A DNA stretch of 64,000 bases from an uncultured Armatimonadota bacterium (GCA_903927345.1 CAIYMO010000053.1:1-64000); one strand, 5' to 3'; counted from the stretch's first letter, positions 1-8,767 are shown. Notes: a model not told the origin generated them from the letters alone. Made by a program: numbers and translations.

Positions 1-163
1 CAAGTTCAGCCTGCAACTTTGCGACTTCGTCGGAGGAGTCGCTTACAAAATGCTGGGTAGTTGACTTGCTCGAACCTCCCTTATCAAGGAGCCCCCAAAG
101 CACCGCCACAATGCCCGCCCCTGCAAGCAAGGATGGCAAAACCGTAAATTGTTCAAAGTTCAT
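1..163 (-). CDS. Partial membrane protein (N-terminus only)
   Basis: An open frame reads leftward from an ATG at 163 and runs off the window edge, so only about 54 residues are visible. It begins MNFEQFTVLPSLLAGAGIVA and has one likely transmembrane segment at about residues 8-26. A Ser/Thr-rich linker and the start of a charged, possibly coiled-coil stretch (DSSDEVAKLQAEL) follow. No family can be recognised from this fragment. It is divergent from the BNR-propeller gene and was missed by the ORF track because it is short and open at the edge. Confidence 0.6.
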   Translation of the reverse strand, partial: MNFEQFTVLPSLLAGAGIVAVLWGLLDKGGSSKSTTQHFVSDSSDEVAKLQAEL

Positions 164-291
164 AGCAACTAACGCTTCTCAGAAGCCCAATATCCATTTT
201 CGTGCAACTTAGTACGAAACATTAGGTCTTAGGAGAAAATCTTTCCGGCTCCGGAACTCATTTGACCTTGGAAAGGGGTAAAAGCCTTGCT
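164..291. other. Divergent intergenic region
   Basis: This spacer separates the leftward membrane-protein gene from the rightward BNR gene and must hold both promoters. I see an AGGAGAAAA run near 231 and a purine-rich GGAAAGGGG at about 270-278 that could be the ribosome binding site for the ATG at 292. No convincing -35/-10 pair stands out. Confidence 0.3.
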
Positions 292-3117
292 ATGCATTAT
301 CGGCAACTTCTTGCCCTATCAGTTGTGATCTGCGCGATTCCCGCAGGAACCTCCGCGCAAACTCCGATTCCCCGACCAAAAAGCGAAGGAAGCCTTGCAA
401 CGATCCTCGATGCGCTCAGACCAAGAGAGCTCGGACCAACGAACATGGGTGGTCGAATCATGGATTTCAGCGTATCAGAGGCCAACCCTGACCTCTTTTA
501 CGTGGCCACCGCCAGCGGTGGACTGTTCAAAACTCAGAACGGTGGAGATACCTTCGACGCGGTCTTCGACTACGGCAGCTCCGTGAGCATGGGCGCCGTC
601 GCAATCTGCCAATCCAAACCAAACGTGGTCTACGTCGGAACTGGCGAGCAATCAAGCCGCAACTCGGTCGCATGGGGCGATGGAGTCTACAAATCGGTCG
701 ACGGTGGAAAAACTTGGGCACACATCGGACTTCGCGAAACTCGACACATCTCTGAAATTTACGTCGATCCAAAGAATCCGGACGTGGTCTTCGTCGCCGC
801 AATCGGTCGCCTCTGGGGCCGCAGCGAAGAACGGGGTCTTTACAAGTCCACGGACGGCGGAAAAACCTGGCGACTCGTTCTCAACCGGGGGGATCGCGCG
901 GGCATCATCGACCTCGACGTCAACCCCAAGAACCCGAACATCATGTTCGCTTGCGCTTGGGATCGACTCAGAAAACCCTATGTCATGGCCAGCGGCGGTC
1001 TAGAAAGCGGCATCTTCAAGAGCGTTGACGGTGGCGAAACATGGAAGCCAGTCACGAAGGGATTGCCAAACACCACAGTCGGACGTTGCGCAATCAGCAT
1101 CCACGCCAAAGATCCTAAGATCATGGTTGCAACCGTAGAATTTGTTCCTCCTAAGGATACAAGCAATCCGTTTGCCGGTGAGGTCAGCGGTCAAGGCAAT
1201 GAGGAGCGAGAGATTGACGGTAGTCAGCCTAACATCTTTGCCGAGCAAGGTGGTCAGGCCCGAACCCAAACTCCAGCGGCAACCAAACCTGCCCCGCAAA
1301 AACCAGCAGACCCAGATGCCTGGCGAAAGTCGGTTCCTAACGGTAGCCAAATGAATGGCGGCGGAATCTTTATCAGCCGAGACGGTGGAGAGTCATGGTC
1401 GCTTCTACGAATGCTGAACCCCCGACCGTTTTACTTCAGCAACCCAAACATTGATCCAGTAAATCCAAACCGGATCTACATTGGCGGGCTCAATCTCCTT
1501 GTGACCGAGAACCTAGGAAAGGATTGGAAGCTGATTGGATCGAACACTCACGCCGATCACCACACCTTCTGGATCGACCCCAAGAACCCAAAACATTTGT
1601 TGACCGGATGCGACGGCGGTGTTTACTCTTCGAAGGACCAAGGAACCTCTTGGCGACATCACAACCAACTCGCGATCGGCCAGTTCTACGCCGTCGACTT
1701 CGACAACCAGTTCCCGTATTGGGTCTACGGTGGTCTGCAAGACAACGGAACCTGGGGATTGCCAACCCAGACCAACAACGGCCCCGTTGGACCATGGCAT
1801 GCAACCAACCTCAACGGTGGTGACGGATTCCACGTCGCCGTCGACAAGGTCGAATCCGAATGGGTCTACAGCGAAAGCCAAGGTGGCGCAACTGCCCGCC
1901 TAAACCGGAAGACTGGTGCCCGAAAGAGTATCCGACCGACTCTCCAAGGGGAGACTCTCAGGTTCAACTGGAGCACCCCATTCATGCTCTCCCCTCACGA
2001 TAACAAGACTGTCTATATCGGTTCTAACCGCCTGATGAAGTCGACAGACCGAGGAGACACCTGGAAAGCAATCTCGCCGGACCTCACCACAATGAGCCCG
2101 CGCAAGATCAAGTCTGGAGAACTCAGCAAGCGGCTAAGCATCAACATCGAATCCACTGGCGCAGAGAATCACTGCACCATCATCACCCTGGACGAATCGC
2201 GCCTGGTTCCTGGCCGACTCGTCACCGGCTCTGACGACGGTCAAGTGAACATTTCTCTCGACAACGGTGCCTCTTGGACTGATGTCACCTCCAAGCTCTC
2301 AGGACTGCCAACCAACACCTGGATCAGCCGAGTTCTTTGGTCAAAGTGGGAGAAGGATCGACTCTACGTCACCGCTGATGGTCACCGCAACAACGACTTC
2401 CGCTCGTACGTCTACGTTAGCGAAGACGCTGGTAAGACCTTCAAGTCCCTGGCGGGGTCACTTCCCGACTACGACAGCGTTTACGTTGTCAAGGAAGGCG
2501 AGAACAACCCAGACCTATTGTTCCTCGGTTCAGAAATGTCCCTCCGGTTCTCAACAGACCGCGGAGCAACCTGGAGCCGAATCCGTGGCAACTTCCCGAC
2601 CGTGGCTGTTCATGACCTCAAGGTTCACCCTCGAATGAAAGACCTCATCGTCGGAACCCACGGACGAGCAATCTGGACCATCGATATCTCGGCACTCGAA
2701 GGAATGCCGAAGAACTTCGTTGCAGACAGCTCGGACCGAGCGCCCAAGGAGCCAGTCATCCTCGGAGCATCCCCGGCAATCTACACCGCGTTCGACACCG
2801 GCTCACCTCTAGACGGCGACACCTTTGGTGGCTCCCCGAACAACGGCTCCGCCGTTCGTGTCTACGTCTGGATCCCCAAGGACCTCCCTGAAAACGCAGC
2901 GATCACCGCGACGTACCAAGGGGCCACTGGTGACGAACAATCAATCCTCCTAAATGACGCAGCGACTGCGTCACTCAAGAAGCGCGGAGTAGGCGTCTTG
3001 ACCTGGCAATCAAGAGGATTCTCCCGAACAATGCCTGGCGAGTACACCATTCGCATCAACGTCAACGGAACCGTCCTGAAGACCAAGACCGAGATCATCG
3101 CTCCTAAGTCCTTCTGA
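292..3117 (+). CDS. Secreted BNR/VPS10-type beta-propeller protein (glycosyl hydrolase-like)
   Basis: A 941-residue exported protein. The track starts at a TTG at 262, but the ATG at 292 gives a clean signal peptide (MHYRQLLALSVVICAIPAGTSAQ) and lies behind GGAAAGGGG. The mature part carries many BNR/Asp-box-like repeats of the form SxDGGxTW (KSVDGGKTW, KSTDGGKTW, KSVDGGETW, STDRGATW) spread over about residues 60-800. This is the pattern of VPS10/sortilin-like and WD40/YVTN/BNR propellers. A Pro/Ala/Gln-rich linker near residues 320-345 splits the propeller region, and the C-terminus resembles a small beta-sandwich. Such proteins are often labelled glycosyl hydrolases, but no catalytic residues can be assigned here. 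It is monocistronic and ends in a strong terminator. Confidence 0.85.
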   Translation: MHYRQLLALSVVICAIPAGTSAQTPIPRPKSEGSLATILDALRPRELGPTNMGGRIMDFSVSEANPDLFYVATASGGLFKTQNGGDTFDAVFDYGSSVSMGAVAICQSKPNVVYVGTGEQSSRNSVAWGDGVYKSVDGGKTWAHIGLRETRHISEIYVDPKNPDVVFVAAIGRLWGRSEERGLYKSTDGGKTWRLVLNRGDRAGIIDLDVNPKNPNIMFACAWDRLRKPYVMASGGLESGIFKSVDGGETWKPVTKGLPNTTVGRCAISIHAKDPKIMVATVEFVPPKDTSNPFAGEVSGQGNEEREIDGSQPNIFAEQGGQARTQTPAATKPAPQKPADPDAWRKSVPNGSQMNGGGIFISRDGGESWSLLRMLNPRPFYFSNPNIDPVNPNRIYIGGLNLLVTENLGKDWKLIGSNTHADHHTFWIDPKNPKHLLTGCDGGVYSSKDQGTSWRHHNQLAIGQFYAVDFDNQFPYWVYGGLQDNGTWGLPTQTNNGPVGPWHATNLNGGDGFHVAVDKVESEWVYSESQGGATARLNRKTGARKSIRPTLQGETLRFNWSTPFMLSPHDNKTVYIGSNRLMKSTDRGDTWKAISPDLTTMSPRKIKSGELSKRLSINIESTGAENHCTIITLDESRLVPGRLVTGSDDGQVNISLDNGASWTDVTSKLSGLPTNTWISRVLWSKWEKDRLYVTADGHRNNDFRSYVYVSEDAGKTFKSLAGSLPDYDSVYVVKEGENNPDLLFLGSEMSLRFSTDRGATWSRIRGNFPTVAVHDLKVHPRMKDLIVGTHGRAIWTIDISALEGMPKNFVADSSDRAPKEPVILGASPAIYTAFDTGSPLDGDTFGGSPNNGSAVRVYVWIPKDLPENAAITATYQGATGDEQSILLNDAATASLKKRGVGVLTWQSRGFSRTMPGEYTIRINVNGTVLKTKTEIIAPKSF

Positions 3118-3124
3118 CACAAAC

Positions 3125-3161
3125 AAAAGCGCACCCTCACAACAAGTGAGGGTGCGCTTTT
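3125..3161. terminator. Strong bidirectional intrinsic terminator
   Basis: A perfect 16-bp stem (AAAAGCGCACCCTCAC / GTGAGGGTGCGCTTTT) with a 5-nt loop AACAA ends in a T-run on either strand. It lies between the convergent BNR and EVE genes and can terminate both. Confidence 0.93.
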
Positions 3162-3174
3162 CTATTTCCCAATC

Positions 3175-3636
3175 TCAGAGCCCCTGAAGGCCGTTGATGA
3201 TGTTCCACTCGGCCTCTGTCACCGGCATCACCGAAAGTCGCTGACCACGAGCCAACAACAGCATCGCTTCTAGACCAGGCGTTTCGCGCATCTCGCTAAT
3301 CGGAATGATCCGATCAAATTTGCGAATCAACTGGACATTGCGGCAGATCCATCTCGACCCATCCGCTGGAGCTTTAGGATCGAAATAGTCACTGTTCGGA
3401 TCGAATTGCGTGGGGTCAGGAAAGGCGTCTCCGCATATCCGCATGGTCCCAACAATGCCGCTCGGCGTGGCGTTCGAGTGATGGAAAAAGGCAAGGTCGC
3501 CATCCGCCATAGAATCCCGAAAGAAATTCCGAACTGTATAGTTTCTGCACCCCTCCCACATAGCAGGTTCGGACGCTTTCGCCAGATCATCAATCGAATA
3601 TGTGTCAGGTTCAGACTTCATCAACCAGTAACGCAT
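3175..3636 (-). CDS. EVE domain-containing protein
   Basis: A 153-residue single-domain protein. It starts MRYWLMKSEPDTYSIDDL and contains the segments MWEGCRNYTVRNFFRDSM, DLAFFHHSNA and GIVGTMRI, which are typical of the EVE/PUA-like fold of thymocyte-nuclear-protein-1 relatives. The fold binds modified bases in nucleic acids; the exact ligand of this bacterial subgroup cannot be told from sequence. Length matches a full EVE domain. The start is supported by TAGACT ending 9 nt before the ATG (leaderless arrangement). It is convergent with the BNR gene and does not sit near restriction or toxin genes. Confidence 0.9.
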   Translation of the reverse strand: MRYWLMKSEPDTYSIDDLAKASEPAMWEGCRNYTVRNFFRDSMADGDLAFFHHSNATPSGIVGTMRICGDAFPDPTQFDPNSDYFDPKAPADGSRWICRNVQLIRKFDRIIPISEMRETPGLEAMLLLARGQRLSVMPVTEAEWNIINGLQGL

Positions 3637-3645
3637 TTGAACCTA

Positions 3646-3651
3646 AGTCTA
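3646..3651 (-). promoter_or_regulatory. Leaderless -10 element, EVE gene
   Basis: TAGACT on the minus strand ends 9 nt before the ATG at 3636, and there is no Shine-Dalgarno sequence. It matches the TANNNT pattern seen across the window. Confidence 0.5.
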
Positions 3652-3751
3652 CGCGGTTCATGAGACCTGAATCGCAGTCGAAACACCACGAGACCCAGTA
3701 AAAACAAATCGAAATTGATTCGGGGCGACGGGTATCGTATTGCTCACAGGG

Positions 3752-4474
3752 ATGAGACAGACAATTCTGGATTTAAGCGACGCCAAAGGCATTTTTGACC
3801 GCATTCTTAGCCATTGGACAACCGCTAACCTTGGTCTCACCGGCGCCGGAATCGTCCTCAAAGGCGACTTCGATAGAAACGCATTCCTGAACAAAGCTGT
3901 CGAATTCGATCACCTCTCCGAAGAGATCGAGCAGATCACCGAAACCCGAGACAAAGCCAGCGCGCAACTCACTCTCTACAAGGAGAACATGCGCTCGACT
4001 ATGCAGCGATTCGCTTACCTCGTCCGAGGCTTGTACCCAGACTCCGATTTCTCAAAGGGGCTCCCAGCGCTCCCCGATACTCGCTCCAACGAAGCCCGCT
4101 ACATGGCCCCCGTTGAGCGAACCCTCATGATTTGGCGACATGCCAACCGCGTTCGTCCACTCATCCTCCCTGATGGAACGGATGTCGAGGCGTTTGCCGC
4201 AGGAATCCAAGTGCTTCGACAGGCATTCAAGGCCCGCGACAAGGCATTCGCCCAAGAGCGCCAAATCCGCGCCGAGCGCCGCCGGCTCCACCAAGTCCTG
4301 ATCGACCGAGCCGTTCAGTATCGCCAAGTCGTTCTCGGAGTCTTCGGCGACGACCACGCCCTCGCTTTCTCCCTGCCACCACTCTGGCCAAAGCAGGATC
4401 GAAAGAAGAAGCCAACGCGCCGACTGGAAGTCATCGAAAACATAGCCGAGCCCGCCCGAGCTCTCCTCGCCTAA
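3752..4474 (+). CDS. Hypothetical coiled-coil protein
   Basis: I do not recognise a family. The product is about 240 residues with no signal peptide or membrane segment. It starts MRQTILDLSDAKGIFDRILSH; the TTG at 3740 used by the track adds four residues and is less likely. Residues about 50-85 (HLSEEIEQITETRDKASAQL) and 155-190 (KARDKAFAQERQIRAERRRL) look strongly helical and charged, so two coiled-coil arms are likely, with a basic tail near the end. GGTATCGT lies 13 nt before the ATG and could be a promoter with a very short leader. It precedes mqnC by 49 bp on the same strand, but mqnC has its own ribosome binding site. Confidence 0.7.
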   Translation: MRQTILDLSDAKGIFDRILSHWTTANLGLTGAGIVLKGDFDRNAFLNKAVEFDHLSEEIEQITETRDKASAQLTLYKENMRSTMQRFAYLVRGLYPDSDFSKGLPALPDTRSNEARYMAPVERTLMIWRHANRVRPLILPDGTDVEAFAAGIQVLRQAFKARDKAFAQERQIRAERRRLHQVLIDRAVQYRQVVLGVFGDDHALAFSLPPLWPKQDRKKKPTRRLEVIENIAEPARALLA

Positions 4475-4523
4475 ACCGCGTCATTCATCAACTTTCAAAC
4501 TTTCCTGAAACGTAGGGAGTAGA

Positions 4524-5618
4524 ATGTTAATGATGGCCGTTCTCGAAAATATCACTATTGACTCGATCTCCGAGAAGGTCTACAACAACGAGCGCATTAC
4601 CGCCGAAGAAGCGCTCTTCCTGTTCCATCACAACAATCCTCTCGAGCTTGCCGCTCTCGCAAACTTCCGACGGCAACAGCGAACCGATCCCAAAGTAGTC
4701 ACCTACATCGTTGGACGCATCCTCAACTACACCAACGTCTGTTGGGTCCGTTGTAAGTTCTGCGCCTTCTACCGAACCCCCGGTCACGAAGAGGGCTACC
4801 TCCACAGCGATGAGGACATCCTCGCCAAAGTCAAAGACACGGTTGACAAAGGCGGCGTAGAAATTCTCTTCCAAGGCGGTCTCAACCCGAAGCTCAAAAT
4901 CGAATACTTCGAGCACATCTTCTCGCTCATCAAGCGTGAGTACCCCGATGTCATCCTCCACGCGCTGAGTCCGGCCGAAATCATCTACATTGCGCACATC
5001 AGCAAGATCACTCTCGAAGAGTGTCTCACTCGCCTCAAGGCCAGCGGCCTCCACTCCATCCCTGGCGCGGGAGGTGAAATCCTTGTCGATCGCGTTCGCA
5101 AGATCATCGCGCCATACAAGGACACCACCGATGAGTGGCTTTCCTGCATGCGCGCAGCGTCGGCAATGGGCATCCGATCCACGGCATCCATGATGTTCGG
5201 GCATGTCGAAACACTTGAAGACCGTGTCGAACACCTCGGCCGAATCCGCGACCTGCAAGACGAGTGCCAACCATTCCGCGCCTTCGTCACTTGGTCATTC
5301 CAACCCGAAGACACAATGCTCCAGATTCCTGCCAAGTCAACCGCAGCGGACTACCTCCGAACCCTCGCCGTCAGCAGAATCTTCCTCGACAACTTCGACA
5401 ACATCCAGCTCTCCATCCTCACCCAGGGTCCAAAGATCGCCCAGATGGGTCTGGGCTACGGTGCCAACGACTTCGGCTCAGTGATGATCGAAGAAAACGT
5501 CGTCTCAGCGGCGGGCAACAAATTCATCTTGAATGCAACAGAGTTCGAGCGGCTAATCACAGATGCTGGGTACGAGGCGAGACGTAGGAACACGCGATAT
5601 GAGCTCCTCGAAGGCTGA
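4524..5618 (+). CDS. mqnC: Cyclic dehypoxanthinyl futalosine synthase (radical SAM)
   Basis: A 364-residue radical SAM enzyme of the futalosine route to menaquinone. It cyclises dehypoxanthine futalosine to the cyclic form. The CX3CX2C cluster motif is present as CWVRCKFCAFYR at about residues 71-82, preceded by the family-typical ILNYTNV. Further MqnC-like segments are LFQGGLNPKL, HALSPAEI, GLHSIPGAGGEIL and MMFGHVE. Length is normal for the family. GGGAG lies 6-10 nt upstream of the ATG. The other mqn genes are not in this window. The small gene downstream overlaps its 3' end, so the two are probably co-transcribed. Confidence 0.95.
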   Translation: MLMMAVLENITIDSISEKVYNNERITAEEALFLFHHNNPLELAALANFRRQQRTDPKVVTYIVGRILNYTNVCWVRCKFCAFYRTPGHEEGYLHSDEDILAKVKDTVDKGGVEILFQGGLNPKLKIEYFEHIFSLIKREYPDVILHALSPAEIIYIAHISKITLEECLTRLKASGLHSIPGAGGEILVDRVRKIIAPYKDTTDEWLSCMRAASAMGIRSTASMMFGHVETLEDRVEHLGRIRDLQDECQPFRAFVTWSFQPEDTMLQIPAKSTAADYLRTLAVSRIFLDNFDNIQLSILTQGPKIAQMGLGYGANDFGSVMIEENVVSAAGNKFILNATEFERLITDAGYEARRRNTRYELLEG

Positions 5619-5895
5619 AGTCCGGTTTTGGGCGGAAGTCAAAGAACTCCCGGAACGATATCGAATTGTTCCAATGCTCCATAGACTCGATTTCTTTTTT
5701 CCAGACGAGTTCCAGAGGGGCTACTGCATCTGGCCCAGCGCAGAGCGTAAAGGACACGAACTCGGCTTCACACCTCTCAACCCTGAACTCTATGAGCTCG
5801 AAGTGCTCCCCCGACTCTTCATCGGAGCGGAATTTCACCTCCGACAGGCAATGCGTCCCCATGCGATCTGCCGTGTAACGGAAATCTGTGTCTAG
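5599..5895 (+). CDS. Small hypothetical protein coupled to mqnC
   Basis: A 98-residue soluble protein that I do not recognise. The ORF track starts at 5563, but the ATG at 5599 (MSSSKAEVRFWAEVKELPER) is better because AGGA lies 8 nt upstream and the overlap with mqnC is then only 20 bp. It is rich in aromatic and charged residues (FFFPDEFQRGYCIWPS) and has no membrane segment. The overlap suggests translation is coupled to mqnC. A role in menaquinone synthesis would be a guess from position only. Confidence 0.6.
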   Translation: MSSSKAEVRFWAEVKELPERYRIVPMLHRLDFFFPDEFQRGYCIWPSAERKGHELGFTPLNPELYELEVLPRLFIGAEFHLRQAMRPHAICRVTEICV

Positions 5896-5954
5896 CGCGG
5901 TTCGCATCGCTTTGAATCAGTCCAACAACTTCCCCGCAACCTCACCAGAAGTGA

Positions 5955-5960
5955 TACAAT
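5955..5960 (+). promoter_or_regulatory. Extended -10 candidate for the ECF sigma gene
   Basis: TGATACAAT (extended -10 TGn plus TACAAT) lies about 45 nt before the ATG at 6006. No good -35 hexamer is seen 16-18 nt further upstream. Confidence 0.35.
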
Positions 5961-6005
5961 AGGAAGTTCTTTTGCGCCGTTCGGATGCGGTGCAACGTCT
6001 GTATC

Positions 6006-6542
6006 ATGCCCGGTGAAACGAATCACGATTCCCTCCAGGAAAAACGCTGGCTCACCGCCCTCAACGAGGGCGATACCCGCGCTTTGGGTGGAATCTATGA
6101 ACTGTACGGAGAAAGGATTTTCCGATACACGTTTCGCATGCTGGGCAATCGTTCTGATGCCGAAGACATCACAGCCGAAACATTCCTTCGCGTCCTTCGC
6201 CGATCTGGCGAACTCCGCGCAGATGGAGCGTTCCGAACGTGGCTCTTCCGCATCGCAAGGAACCTTTGTATCGACAAAATGCGGCAGCACAAACTTATGG
6301 AGCTGCCCCCAGACGCATCAATCGCGGGAACCGAAGAGAAGTCAACACTGCGCATCACAGTGCAGCAAGCTCTCTCCGAACTCCCAACCGAATACCGGGA
6401 GCCATTAGTGCTTTGTGATCTCGAAGAGATGGCAGCCCGGGAAGCAGCGGAGGTTCTGAAAATCAGTGTTCCAGCACTGAAATCTCGCCTATACAGAGGA
6501 CGTAGGGCGCTCCGTGACAAGCTAGGAGGCACACAAGAATGA
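6006..6542 (+). CDS. RNA polymerase ECF-type sigma factor
   Basis: A 178-residue sigma-70 family protein of extracytoplasmic-function size. Region 2 is visible at about residues 20-85 (IYELYGERIFRYTFRMLGN, DAEDITAETFLRVLRR, FRTWLFRIARNLCIDKMR). Region 4 is at about 120-175 (LSELPTEYREPLVLCDLEEM, ISVPALKSRLYRGRRALR). There is no region 1 or 3. I prefer the ATG at 6006 (MPGETNHDSLQEKRW) to the track's 5985, which adds seven atypical residues. The next gene begins inside its stop codon (ATGA), the classic arrangement for a sigma/anti-sigma pair. Confidence 0.92.
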   Translation: MPGETNHDSLQEKRWLTALNEGDTRALGGIYELYGERIFRYTFRMLGNRSDAEDITAETFLRVLRRSGELRADGAFRTWLFRIARNLCIDKMRQHKLMELPPDASIAGTEEKSTLRITVQQALSELPTEYREPLVLCDLEEMAAREAAEVLKISVPALKSRLYRGRRALRDKLGGTQE

Positions 6543-6823
6543 ATAACATCTACGACAAACTCGTCGATATGTACGCGGGCCAAGAGCTCGCCGAAGACCT
6601 AAACGCCGAACTCGAAGCCGTTGCTTCGACCAACCCAGCACTCAAGTCGGACATGACTTCCCTTCGCGCAACCGTCACTCGGCTGCAAAGCGACGACGAC
6701 GGAGCCTACACCGACGAAACCCACGCTCGAATCCTGATGAAACTGTACGCACGAGCGGGAGAGTTGCAGACCGGCGCACCCGAACCCATTTACTTGCAAT
6801 ACCAACTGCCAATGTCTGGCTAG
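6539..6823 (+). CDS. Small protein translationally coupled to the sigma factor (possible anti-sigma)
   Basis: A 94-residue soluble, acidic protein (MNNIYDKLVDMYAGQELAED). Its ATG overlaps the sigma stop codon by 4 bp. The N-terminal part resembles the short helical start of anti-sigma domains, but the HxxxCxxC zinc motif is absent and there is no transmembrane helix. If it controls the sigma factor it would be a cytoplasmic, zinc-free regulator. That is inferred from position. It might instead be a truncated remnant of a larger membrane anti-sigma factor. Confidence 0.7.
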   Translation: MNNIYDKLVDMYAGQELAEDLNAELEAVASTNPALKSDMTSLRATVTRLQSDDDGAYTDETHARILMKLYARAGELQTGAPEPIYLQYQLPMSG

Positions 6824-6856
6824 TAAACTGATTCCCTTAAGGCACCCCAACCTCAG

Positions 6857-7960
6857 ATGAAAATCACCTGTCCACGAAAAGAGTTCTTCGAAGCCGTCAG
6901 CGCTGCTGGCCAAGCCGCTTCGACCCGCACCTCGGTTAACATCCTGCAGACCCTTAAAGTCGAGGCAACCGAAACCACCATTCGCGTCGTCGGATGCGAT
7001 GGCGAAATGTGGGTCGAGCGATCGCTCCCTTGCGTTGTCGAAGAGCCGGGCGCAATCTGCGTACCTGCACGACTTCTCGTGGACATCGTCTCCTCTCTTC
7101 CCGATGGAGATGTCAGCCTATCCACCTCGGACGGCACCAACGTTTTGCTTACCCACGGAGCGTCGGAATACCGACTCCACTCCCTCGACCCCGTCGATTT
7201 CCCTGACGCTCCAACATTCGGTGGCGATAGCGACTTCAAGATTCCAGCCGGCGAACTTCGCTCGGCAGTCGACTCCGTCATCTTCGCGGTCTCGACTGAC
7301 CCGCACCGACAGCTTCTCACCGGTGTCATGCTCAACTACACCGGAGATCGACTACTCCTCGTAGCAACCGATACCCACCGACTTGCCGTTCGCCAAATCA
7401 CCAAGCCAGGTCTCGGTGGTGAAGTCAACGCAGTCGTCCCAGAGAAAGCTCTCAAGGCGATCAAGGCCCTTCCGGTATCGGACGACACCGAGGTCAAGCT
7501 CGAATTCGGCGCCGGTCGTGTTGGCGTCGATGCTGGCTCAGCCAAAGTTGTCACTCAGCTTCTCCAAGGCACCTATCCCAACTGGGAGCGCGTCGTTCCT
7601 GCCGAAACCACCCGAACCTGGTCTATCGAAGCCGACCAGCTCGGTAGCAAAGTCAAGCGCGCAATGATCGTCGCCCGAGACAGCGCCAACCGAATTCGCT
7701 TCAAAGGCGGAGAAGAGACCCTCACCATCGTCGCCCGCTCCGAAGAAAAAGGCGACGCGAAGGAAGAGCTCCCAATCATCTCGTCCAACGGCGAGATCGA
7801 AATCGCATTCAATGGCAAGTATGTTCTCGACGCCCTTGAACCAATCAGCGGCCCTGGAGTCAAAGTCGAAATGACCGAACCCTCACGCCCTGCAGTCTTC
7901 AAGTCTGGCGACGAAGAGTCCAGCTACTTCTGCGTCATCATGCCGATGTCGTTGATGTAA
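6857..7960 (+). CDS. dnaN: DNA polymerase III beta subunit (sliding clamp)
   Basis: A 367-residue protein with the three clamp domains of the DnaN family. It begins MKITCPRKEFFEAVSAAGQAAS and contains NILQTLKVEA, the middle-domain segment GVMLNYTGDRLLLVATDTHRLAVR, and the C-terminal FNGKYVLDAL with the typical ending SSYFCVIMPMSLM. It encircles DNA and tethers the polymerase. Length is normal. Unusually, neither dnaA nor recF is adjacent; it lies between an ECF sigma pair and an acetyltransferase. No strong ribosome binding site is seen. Confidence 0.97.
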   Translation: MKITCPRKEFFEAVSAAGQAASTRTSVNILQTLKVEATETTIRVVGCDGEMWVERSLPCVVEEPGAICVPARLLVDIVSSLPDGDVSLSTSDGTNVLLTHGASEYRLHSLDPVDFPDAPTFGGDSDFKIPAGELRSAVDSVIFAVSTDPHRQLLTGVMLNYTGDRLLLVATDTHRLAVRQITKPGLGGEVNAVVPEKALKAIKALPVSDDTEVKLEFGAGRVGVDAGSAKVVTQLLQGTYPNWERVVPAETTRTWSIEADQLGSKVKRAMIVARDSANRIRFKGGEETLTIVARSEEKGDAKEELPIISSNGEIEIAFNGKYVLDALEPISGPGVKVEMTEPSRPAVFKSGDEESSYFCVIMPMSLM

Positions 7961-7961
7961 G

Positions 7962-8549
7962 GTGCCATTCCACTTCCCAGTCCTCAGCGGATTGACAATC
8001 CGTATCCGCGCCATTCGGCGAGAAGACGCAAATCTTCTCGCCGGAATCACTAGCCTCGATACGTTCAAGTACTACGTCACTTGCGTGCCGACCAGCGATG
8101 AACCTGAAGGTTGGCAACCGTTTGTTGACTACATCCTCAACACTCCGACCATCCACGGCCAAGTCATCGAAGACCTCCAAACCGGCCAGATACTCGGAAT
8201 GTCCAACTACCTCGATATCCGAGAAATTGATCGTCAGGTCGAGGTCGGCATGACGTGGTACATCGAGGAACGCCGTGGTACCAGGCTCAACCCCGAAGCC
8301 AAACTTCTCGTCCTCACCCACGCCTTCGAAGCGCTAAACTGCGTTAAAGTCACCCTCAAAGCCGATGACCGAAACGCCCACAGTAAGGCCGCAATCCTCA
8401 AACTCGGAGCAAAACCCGAAGGCTTGTTCAAAAGCCACCGCCTCACGCCATGGGGCGAATTCCGTGACACTGCTTGGTTCGCAATCATGGCCGAAGATTG
8501 GCCCACCGTAAAAGCGGGACTCCTCTCTAGGTTAGAACGTCAAAGTTAG
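7962..8549 (+). CDS. GNAT acetyltransferase, RimJ/RimL-like
   Basis: A 195-residue GNAT-family protein that starts at a GTG one base after the dnaN stop. It opens with the RimJ/RimL-like segment LTIRIRAIRREDANLLAGIT. GMSNYLDIREIDRQVEVGMTWY is the central strand, TRLNPEAKLLVLTHAFEAL is the acetyl-CoA loop region, and NAHSKAAILKLGAKPEG is the typical C-terminal motif. Likely substrates are protein N-termini or small amines. The tight spacing suggests co-expression with dnaN. Confidence 0.87.
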   Translation: MPFHFPVLSGLTIRIRAIRREDANLLAGITSLDTFKYYVTCVPTSDEPEGWQPFVDYILNTPTIHGQVIEDLQTGQILGMSNYLDIREIDRQVEVGMTWYIEERRGTRLNPEAKLLVLTHAFEALNCVKVTLKADDRNAHSKAAILKLGAKPEGLFKSHRLTPWGEFRDTAWFAIMAEDWPTVKAGLLSRLERQS

Positions 8550-8767
8550 AAAGTCAAAAAGCTGGTTGACAATCAGGCTCCTGAACGACGTATAACTGAT
8601 GACCGCACGCTGCAAAACAGTTGATCCTCCAATCGAGGTTCAACCCAAATGACGAGCGCCCCATCCCGCCCTTTATTCCCTGTCCGAATTTCTCTCTTTG
8701 AACCTAGTGCGCCCATTAAACTGTGTACACACGGTAGTCAAACGACCAAAACTATAGCCATCCAAGA
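8550..8767. other. Intergenic region with weak promoter-like signals
   Basis: This 218-bp gap has no open frame that looks real. TTGACA at 8566-8571 and TATAAC at 8591-8596 are 19 bp apart, a poor spacing. A 10-bp palindrome TGTGTACACA lies at 8722-8731, 36 bp upstream of the next start, and could be an operator half-site. Confidence 0.3.

Noticed and set aside
4527-5270. 247-residue minus-strand ORF opposite mqnC
   Set aside because: It is antisense to a strongly conserved radical SAM gene, has no family features or ribosome binding site, and arises from codon bias of the real frame.
8566-8596. TTGACA...TATAAC promoter before the second acetyltransferase
   Set aside because: The 19-bp spacer is poor and it lies over 170 bp from the next start; kept only as a note in the intergenic entry.
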